The notes under the pieces were generated by a model, which was given only the letters and a program-made list of their open reading frames with translations, made no database searches and was not told the DNA's origin. This document shows, piece after piece, positions 57,268 to 64,000 of a DNA stretch of 64,000 bases. The DNA comes from Hyphomicrobiales bacterium (GTDB taxonomy: Bacteria > Pseudomonadota > Alphaproteobacteria > Rhizobiales > Beijerinckiaceae). Both the position numbers and the translations under genes were made by a program. Each line of letters begins with the position of its first letter. The stretch's first letter is position 1. The stretch lies in assembly GCA_003963405.1 (NCBI GenBank), contig RXIY01000045.1, positions 82,463 to 146,462 on the forward strand, written 5' to 3'.

Positions 57268-57888
57268 TCACTTGTGGTCGACCTCGACCAGGATCTCGTT
57301 GCGCCGGTTCCAGGGAAGGGTCCAGGGCGGATCGTAGAAGGCGTAAACGGCGGGCCCTTTCGCGCCGAGACCGCGAATGTTCAACTCCTCGACAAGCTTC
57401 GCCTCGTTTGCGGCCAGATCGTCGTCCCCCGCGAGACCTGAAAAACGGAGGGCGGCGATGCGCTTGCCGGGCGCCTGCGCGAGCCTGACGGCGGCGTTGT
57501 TGGGCTTCGGCAGGCTCGCCATCGTCAGCTCGGCCGGCATGGTGAAGCGCACGACCCAGGCGTCGCCCGCGCGCGCCTGGGCGACGGGGGCCGTCATCGC
57601 GATCTTCTGGCCCTGGGGCTGCTGCTCCACGGGCGCCGTCATCGCGATTTTCCCGGCCCCGGCATTGTCGCCGAAAATATAGCCGGCGAGGCGACGGAAG
57701 CCTTCCTTGATGGCCGCGTCGCGCTCGCCGGCGACCGTCGTCTCCGCGACGATCTGCGGCGCGTAGTCGCGTATCTCGAAATCGCCGGCGGAGGCGACCA
57801 CGGAGTAACGCGCATGTTCCGCGTCGGAATCCGCGCTTGCGGGGGCGGCCGCGAGAAACCCGACGAGAACCATGGACAAGCGCCGCAT
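57268..57888 (-). CDS. SOUL-family haem-binding protein, exported
   Basis: A 206-residue protein with a signal peptide (SMVLVGFLAAAPASAD, cleavage near residue 20) and one SOUL domain: FEIRDYAPQIVAETTV, IFGDNAGAGKIAMTAPVEQ and the C-terminal YDPPWTLPWNRRNEILVEV. Two near-identical KIAMTAPV segments are 17 residues apart, a family feature. Bacterial SOUL proteins are thought to bind haem or porphyrin; the function is uncertain. Convergent with the deaminase gene. acsA lies upstream on the same strand after 118 bases. Confidence 0.9.
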   Translation of the reverse strand: MRRLSMVLVGFLAAAPASADSDAEHARYSVVASAGDFEIRDYAPQIVAETTVAGERDAAIKEGFRRLAGYIFGDNAGAGKIAMTAPVEQQPQGQKIAMTAPVAQARAGDAWVVRFTMPAELTMASLPKPNNAAVRLAQAPGKRIAALRFSGLAGDDDLAANEAKLVEELNIRGLGAKGPAVYAFYDPPWTLPWNRRNEILVEVDHK

Positions 57889-58006
57889 TCACTCACTCCT
57901 CTCTCTCTGATGGAAAAAGGTGAGGCGGCGCCCGTCGTCGGAACAGGCGCGCGGGTGCCAAAGAGAGGCGGATTTCGGCCAGTTCGCTGCTGGCGATTCC
58001 CGGCGG

Positions 58007-59944
<1,938 letters not shown>

Positions 59945-60001
59945 TGGCTGGCTCCAGGCGTTTCCGACTTGAGTTTCCGACTTGCGGTTCCGACGCGGCT
60001 C

Positions 60002-60688
60002 TCAGGCGTTGGGCGCGCCATCGGCGACAGGCGACGGCCTGCTCGCCTGCGTCGCCTGCATGGCCCCCGAGCGCGCGATCTCCACATTGTGCTGCATTCG
60101 CCGCATCATCAGCTTCATCAGATAGAATCCGAATTGCGGATTCTGGGCCGAGAGCTCCAGAAGCTCGTCATAGCGCACACAGAGCAGATCGACGTCGGTT
60201 GCGGCGACGGCCGTGGCCGTGCGGCGGTTTTCTTCCGTAAAGAGGCCCATCTCGCCAAAAAAGGCGCCGGCCTGGAGGGTCACGCCGGGCTCCAGCAGAA
60301 AAATCTCGCCCCGCACCAGAATGAAGGCGTCCTCGGACAGATCGCCCAGGTGATAAAGGGTGAAGCCCTCGGAGAGCTTGACCTGCTTCATATAGGGGCG
60401 AAGCCATTCGTAATCGAATTCGCCCTCGCTCGCCGCCTTCGTCGCCTGCCGCACGTCGGAAATGAGCCGGCGCATCTGCCGCAGGCGGAACACGTTGATC
60501 GGCGCCATGCAGGCGTTGAGCGCGAAAAGCGGCAGATAGCCCTTGAGATAAAAGTAAGCGGCGAAGAGCGCGTTCGCGGCGATGGCCGCGATGCGCAGCG
60601 GGATCATCGTATTCGAGACGAAGACGAAGACATTCGCCGCCGCGGCCATATAGCCGATCGCCTCGATGAGCAAGTTCTGGGGAATCAT
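60002..60688 (-). CDS. Membrane protein with C-terminal cyclic nucleotide-binding domain
   Basis: A 228-residue protein. Residues about 5-68 form three closely spaced membrane helices ([55 protein letters not shown]), resembling the YgjV/Popeye-type membrane module. Residues about 95-205 form a cyclic nucleotide-binding domain: [20 protein letters not shown] and [20 protein letters not shown], with the FGE...RTA phosphate-binding cassette conserved. There is no DNA-binding domain. It probably senses cAMP or cGMP at the membrane. It lies just upstream of acsA, likely in the same transcript. Confidence 0.82.
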   Translation of the reverse strand: MIPQNLLIEAIGYMAAAANVFVFVSNTMIPLRIAAIAANALFAAYFYLKGYLPLFALNACMAPINVFRLRQMRRLISDVRQATKAASEGEFDYEWLRPYMKQVKLSEGFTLYHLGDLSEDAFILVRGEIFLLEPGVTLQAGAFFGEMGLFTEENRRTATAVAATDVDLLCVRYDELLELSAQNPQFGFYLMKLMMRRMQHNVEIARSGAMQATQASRPSPVADGAPNA

Positions 60689-60892
60689 GGATGGCCTGGA
60701 ATTCGCCCGTTACAACACCTTCTTAGCGTGCTTTCACGACGCATGGAATGCGCCCGCCGAAAGAAAGCCGGGCGCGACGCGGGAACGCTCCCGCCTCCGT
60801 CGCCGGCGTCTGCGCCCCTTTGCCCTTTGCCCTTTGCCGGGCAGTTTGCTAAAGGGCGCGTCAAATCCTCGAACGCGCCAGGGCCTTACGAA

Positions 60893-61498
60893 ATGGACAA
60901 ATTCACAACGCTCACGGGGGTCGCCGCGCCGCTGCCGATCATGAACGTCGACACGGACATGATCATCCCCAAGCAATATCTGAAGACCATCCAGCGCACG
61001 GGCCTCGGCAAGGGCCTCTTCTCGGAGATGCGCTACCGTGAGGACGGAACCGAGAATCCCGATTTCGTGCTGAATCAGCCCGCCTATCGCAAAGCGAGCA
61101 TTCTCATCGCCGGCGACAATTTCGGCTGCGGCTCGTCGCGCGAGCACGCGCCCTGGGCGCTGCTCGATTTCGGCCTGCGCTGCATCGTCTCCACGAGCTT
61201 CGCGGATATTTTCTACAACAATTGCTTCAAGAACGGCATTCTGCCGATCAAGGTGACGCAGGCGGAGCTCGACAAGCTCATGGACGACGCCGCCCGGGGC
61301 GCCAACGCCACGCTGACGGTCGATCTCGCGGCCCAGGAAATCTGCGGTCCGGACGGCGGCGTCGTCAAATTCGACATCGACCCCTTCCGCAAGCACTGCC
61401 TGCTCAATGGTCTCGACGACATCGGCCTGACTCTGCAGAAGGCCGACAAGATCGCGGCTTTCGAAAAGGTCGCCGCGCAGTCTCGCCCCTGGGCGTGA
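60893..61498 (+). CDS. leuD: 3-isopropylmalate dehydratase small subunit
   Basis: A 201-residue subunit of isopropylmalate isomerase for leucine synthesis. The swivel-domain motifs [16 protein letters not shown] and [17 protein letters not shown] are canonical. Normal length. ATG at 60893; the very long in-frame extension upstream is antisense to acsA. The large subunit leuC is not nearby, so the two subunits are encoded apart. Confidence 0.95.
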   Translation: MDKFTTLTGVAAPLPIMNVDTDMIIPKQYLKTIQRTGLGKGLFSEMRYREDGTENPDFVLNQPAYRKASILIAGDNFGCGSSREHAPWALLDFGLRCIVSTSFADIFYNNCFKNGILPIKVTQAELDKLMDDAARGANATLTVDLAAQEICGPDGGVVKFDIDPFRKHCLLNGLDDIGLTLQKADKIAAFEKVAAQSRPWA

Positions 61499-61633
61499 GC
61501 GTGTGGCGGCGCGGGCTCTGGCCGGAGAACCATCGGTGCGTTAGGAACCGTTTAGACGCCGCCCGGCGGAAAAGCGGGCGGCGGGGGCTTTTATAAGGGT
61601 CTCGACTTTCTCCTACTCGCGACGGACGCCCTC

Positions 61634-62650
61634 TTGAGCAGTTTCGCAGCCCTTTCGAAGCGCCTGCGCGCCGCCGCCGCCCGGTCTCTCGGCGGGGCTT
61701 TTGGCGCTGTTCGGGCGCGGCTCCTGACCGGGGCGCCCTCCCACAAGGCGGACGATCTCGCGGAGGCCGACTGGCGCGGCGATGACAGCGCTGAAAATTT
61801 AGGCGCCGCTCCCGAGGATGCGCCGGTCTGGGCGCAGGCCAGAAAGGCGGCCCCGCGGCATGGGCAGGAAGGCGACGCAGCGGGCTTCTCGGCCGGCGCC
61901 TATCTCGACGAAACGGGCGTCGACGGGCAGGGTATGCTGTCCGTGCACAATCTGGCCAAATCCTACAAGACGCGGCGCGTCGTCGAGGATGTGAGCCTGC
62001 ATGTGCGGCGCGGCGAAGCGGTGGGCCTTCTCGGCCCCAATGGCGCCGGAAAGACGACCGTCTTTTATATGATCACCGGGCTCGTCAAGCCGGACAAGGG
62101 CGTGATCTCGCTCGACGGCTATGACGTGACGCCGCTCCCCATGTATCGCCGGGCGCGGCTCGGCATCGGCTATCTGCCGCAGGAAGCCTCGGTTTTCAGG
62201 GGGCTTTCGGTCGAGGACAATATCAGGGCCGTTCTGGAGATCACCCAGCCGGACGAGAAGAAGCGCGCCGAGGAGCTCGAGGGCCTGCTCGAGGAATTCC
62301 GCCTCACCCGCATGCGCCATACGCCGGCCGTGGCGCTCTCGGGCGGCGAACGGCGGCGCTGCGAAATCGCCCGCGCGCTCGCGGGGCATCCCTCCTTCAT
62401 GCTGCTCGACGAGCCCTTTGCGGGCATCGACCCCATCGCCGTCGGCGGCATTCAGGATCTCGTGCGGCATCTGAAGGCGCGCGGCATCGGCGTGCTGATC
62501 ACCGACCACAGCGTGCGCGAGACGCTGGGCCTCACCGACCGCGCCTATATCATCTACAACGGCCATGTGCTGACCGAGGGGCCGCCCGAGGCCATCGTCG
62601 CCAATCCGGACGTGCGCCGTATCTATCTCGGCGAAGATTTCCGCATGTAG
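61634..62650 (+). CDS. lptB: LPS export ABC transporter ATPase LptB
   Basis: A 338-residue protein whose C-terminal 239 residues are a standard LptB: Walker A GPNGAGKTTVFYM, the signature LSGGERRRCEIARAL, Walker B MLLDEPFAGIDP and the LptB-typical ITDHSVRETLGLTDR. It powers lipopolysaccharide transport with LptFGC. The N-terminal 100 residues are low-complexity and start with TTG at 61634; translation from the internal ATG at 61934 would give the classical length. lptC and lptA, often upstream, are absent; rpoN follows as in other Rhizobiales. Confidence 0.92.
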   Translation: MSSFAALSKRLRAAAARSLGGAFGAVRARLLTGAPSHKADDLAEADWRGDDSAENLGAAPEDAPVWAQARKAAPRHGQEGDAAGFSAGAYLDETGVDGQGMLSVHNLAKSYKTRRVVEDVSLHVRRGEAVGLLGPNGAGKTTVFYMITGLVKPDKGVISLDGYDVTPLPMYRRARLGIGYLPQEASVFRGLSVEDNIRAVLEITQPDEKKRAEELEGLLEEFRLTRMRHTPAVALSGGERRRCEIARALAGHPSFMLLDEPFAGIDPIAVGGIQDLVRHLKARGIGVLITDHSVRETLGLTDRAYIIYNGHVLTEGPPEAIVANPDVRRIYLGEDFRM

Positions 62651-62826
62651 GACCCAGACGTTCCGCCGCATTGGCGCGTCTTGGCGTCATTTTCGCGAGC
62701 GTTGCTTAACCCTTGGGCGATTTGCGCCTGGGGCGCCGCCTATTTGGTCCTGCCCGCGCCAGCGCCGCATGCTATAAGCAAGAAACAGGCCGAGAGGCTG
62801 GGCGGCAAGCGTGCGAGCGTGCGCAA

Positions 62827-64000
62827 ATGACGATTTCGACCAAGCTGATGATGCGCCAGGGTCAGTCCCTGGTCATGACTCCGCAGCTCTTGCAGGCGAT
62901 CAAGCTGCTTCAATTCTCCAATCTGGAGCTTTCCGCCTATCTGAACGACGAGATGGAGCGCAATCCGCTGCTCGAGGCGCGCGACGACGACGCGGGCGGC
63001 GCCGCAAGCGAGCCGGGCGCGAGCGAGGACTTCCGCGCGGATGCCGCCGCTTTCGAGGGTGAGGCGGGCGAGGTTTTTTCCGGCGAGCCTCGTGAGGGCG
63101 ACTGGGCGCGGGACACGCTCGCCGTGGATGCGGGCGCGCTGGCGGCGGACCTCGGCGCAGACATGAGCAACGCCTTTCCGCCCGATGGGCCGGCCGTGAC
63201 TCCGCTCGCGCCGCGCGAGGCGCCCGAGGGCGCGGGCCTCTCGGCGACCTCCTGGAGCGGAGCGGCCGGCGGCGGCGAGGACGGCGAAGCGCCCAATCTC
63301 GAAGCCTATGTCGCTGCGCGGCCGAGCCTGCACGAACATCTCGCGTCGCAGCTCTCTCTGTGTTGCGCCGATTCGCGCAGGCGGCTCATCGGCCAGGCGA
63401 TCATCGACGGCATCGACGAGACGGGCTATCTGCGCGAAAGCCTCTCCGACATCGCGGCCCGCCTCGACGCCGATCCGGCGGAGACCGAAGCCGTCCTGGC
63501 CCTGATTCAGACCTTCGAGCCCTCGGGCGTCGGCGCCCGCGATCTCGCCGAATGTCTGGCGATCCAGCTCAAGGAGCGCGACCGCTACGATCCGGCGATG
63601 CAGATATTCGTCGCCAATCTGCCGCTGGTCGCACGGCGCGACGCCGCCCAGCTCGCGCGGCTGTGCGGGGTCGACGCCGAAGACGTCGCGGAGATGGCGG
63701 CCGAGCTGCGCCGGCTCGATCCGAGGCCGGGCCGCGCCTTCGGCGACGCGCCGGTCCAGCCGCTCGTTCCCGACGTCATCGTCCACTCCGCGGCCGACGG
63801 CGCCTGGCGTGTGGAGCTCAATTCCGACGCGCTGCCGCGCGTTCTGGTCAACCACAGCTACGCCGCCAGGGTGAGCGCCGCCACGCGCGACGGCGACCGG
63901 ACCTTCATCTCCACCTGCCTGCAAAACGCCAACTGGCTCGCCAAGAGCCTCGAGCAGCGCAGCCGGACGATTCTGAAGGTCGCGTCGGAGATCGTGAGGC
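62827..64000 (+). CDS. rpoN: RNA polymerase sigma-54 factor (3' end beyond window)
   Basis: The first 391 residues of sigma-54. Region I is typical (LMMRQGQSLVMTPQLLQAIKLLQ with further Gln/Leu repeats, and LNDEMERNPLLE), region II is a variable acidic Ala/Gly-rich stretch (about residues 55-155), and the core-binding region III follows (LIGQAIIDGIDETGYL, FEPSGVGARDLAECL). The DNA-binding HTH and RpoN box lie outside the window. Positioned after lptB, a conserved Rhizobiales order. Confidence 0.96.
   Translation, partial: MTISTKLMMRQGQSLVMTPQLLQAIKLLQFSNLELSAYLNDEMERNPLLEARDDDAGGAASEPGASEDFRADAAAFEGEAGEVFSGEPREGDWARDTLAVDAGALAADLGADMSNAFPPDGPAVTPLAPREAPEGAGLSATSWSGAAGGGEDGEAPNLEAYVAARPSLHEHLASQLSLCCADSRRRLIGQAIIDGIDETGYLRESLSDIAARLDADPAETEAVLALIQTFEPSGVGARDLAECLAIQLKERDRYDPAMQIFVANLPLVARRDAAQLARLCGVDAEDVAEMAAELRRLDPRPGRAFGDAPVQPLVPDVIVHSAADGAWRVELNSDALPRVLVNHSYAARVSAATRDGDRTFISTCLQNANWLAKSLEQRSRTILKVASEIVR

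Overview
The window is about 64 kb of GC-rich chromosome (roughly two thirds G+C by eye), densely packed with genes on both strands. The gene set points to an alphaproteobacterium of the Rhizobiales, most likely a methylotroph or methanotroph of the Methylocystaceae/Beijerinckiaceae type. Indicators are a CcrM adenine methyltransferase, homospermidine synthase, class I lysyl-tRNA synthetase, a TIGR02301 protein, an alphaproteobacterial Mic60 (COG4223) next to HemY, and most enzymes of the ethylmalonyl-CoA (EMC) pathway. The genus is an inference; no methane or methanol oxidation gene lies in the window.

Layout. 0-7 kb: a partial CHAD protein, homospermidine synthase, a radical SAM protein with a LexA-type box upstream, rnhB, ccrM and uppP. 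7-13 kb: an OFA-family MFS transporter, ethylmalonyl-CoA mutase and a DUF2267 protein on the minus strand, divergent from crotonyl-CoA carboxylase/reductase. 13-22 kb: housekeeping genes (ispG, a dnaJ-like gene, mntH, pdxH) mixed with oddities: a cysteine-free UDG-like protein and a phosphatase-Nudix fusion. 22-27 kb: malyl-CoA lyase, then ffh-rpsP-rimM-trmD. 27-37 kb, almost all minus strand: a host-attachment-type protein, methylsuccinyl-CoA dehydrogenase, a three-gene ABC exporter, hemY-mic60 and a second CoA-ester lyase. 37-46 kb: carbonic anhydrase, a HAD protein, a MaoC hydratase, ribF, ileS and a polysaccharide flippase. 46-53 kb: rhomboid protease, etfBA, 3-hydroxybutyryl-CoA dehydrogenase, moaA and a beta-hydroxyacid dehydrogenase. 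53-64 kb: lysK, fabD, an exported deaminase, a SOUL protein, acsA with a cyclic-nucleotide-binding membrane protein, leuD, lptB and the first part of rpoN.

Metabolic theme: Ccr, Ecm, Mcd, malyl-CoA lyase and a probable second lyase/thioesterase, with a crotonase-type MaoC hydratase, ETF and hydroxybutyryl-CoA dehydrogenase, form a near-complete route from acetyl-CoA/polyhydroxybutyrate intermediates through crotonyl-CoA to glyoxylate and propionyl-CoA. Acetyl-CoA synthetase would feed it. Epimerase and mesaconyl-CoA hydratase are not in the window. The genes are dispersed in several transcription units.

No tRNA, rRNA, CRISPR array, insertion sequence, prophage or integrase was seen. Repeats are limited to short GC-rich intergenic palindromes. 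I do not see a clear-cut unknown multi-gene system. The best leads are the SOS-box radical SAM gene, the cysteine-less UDG-like protein, the exported deaminase, the phosphatase-Nudix fusion and the membrane/cNMP sensor beside acsA.
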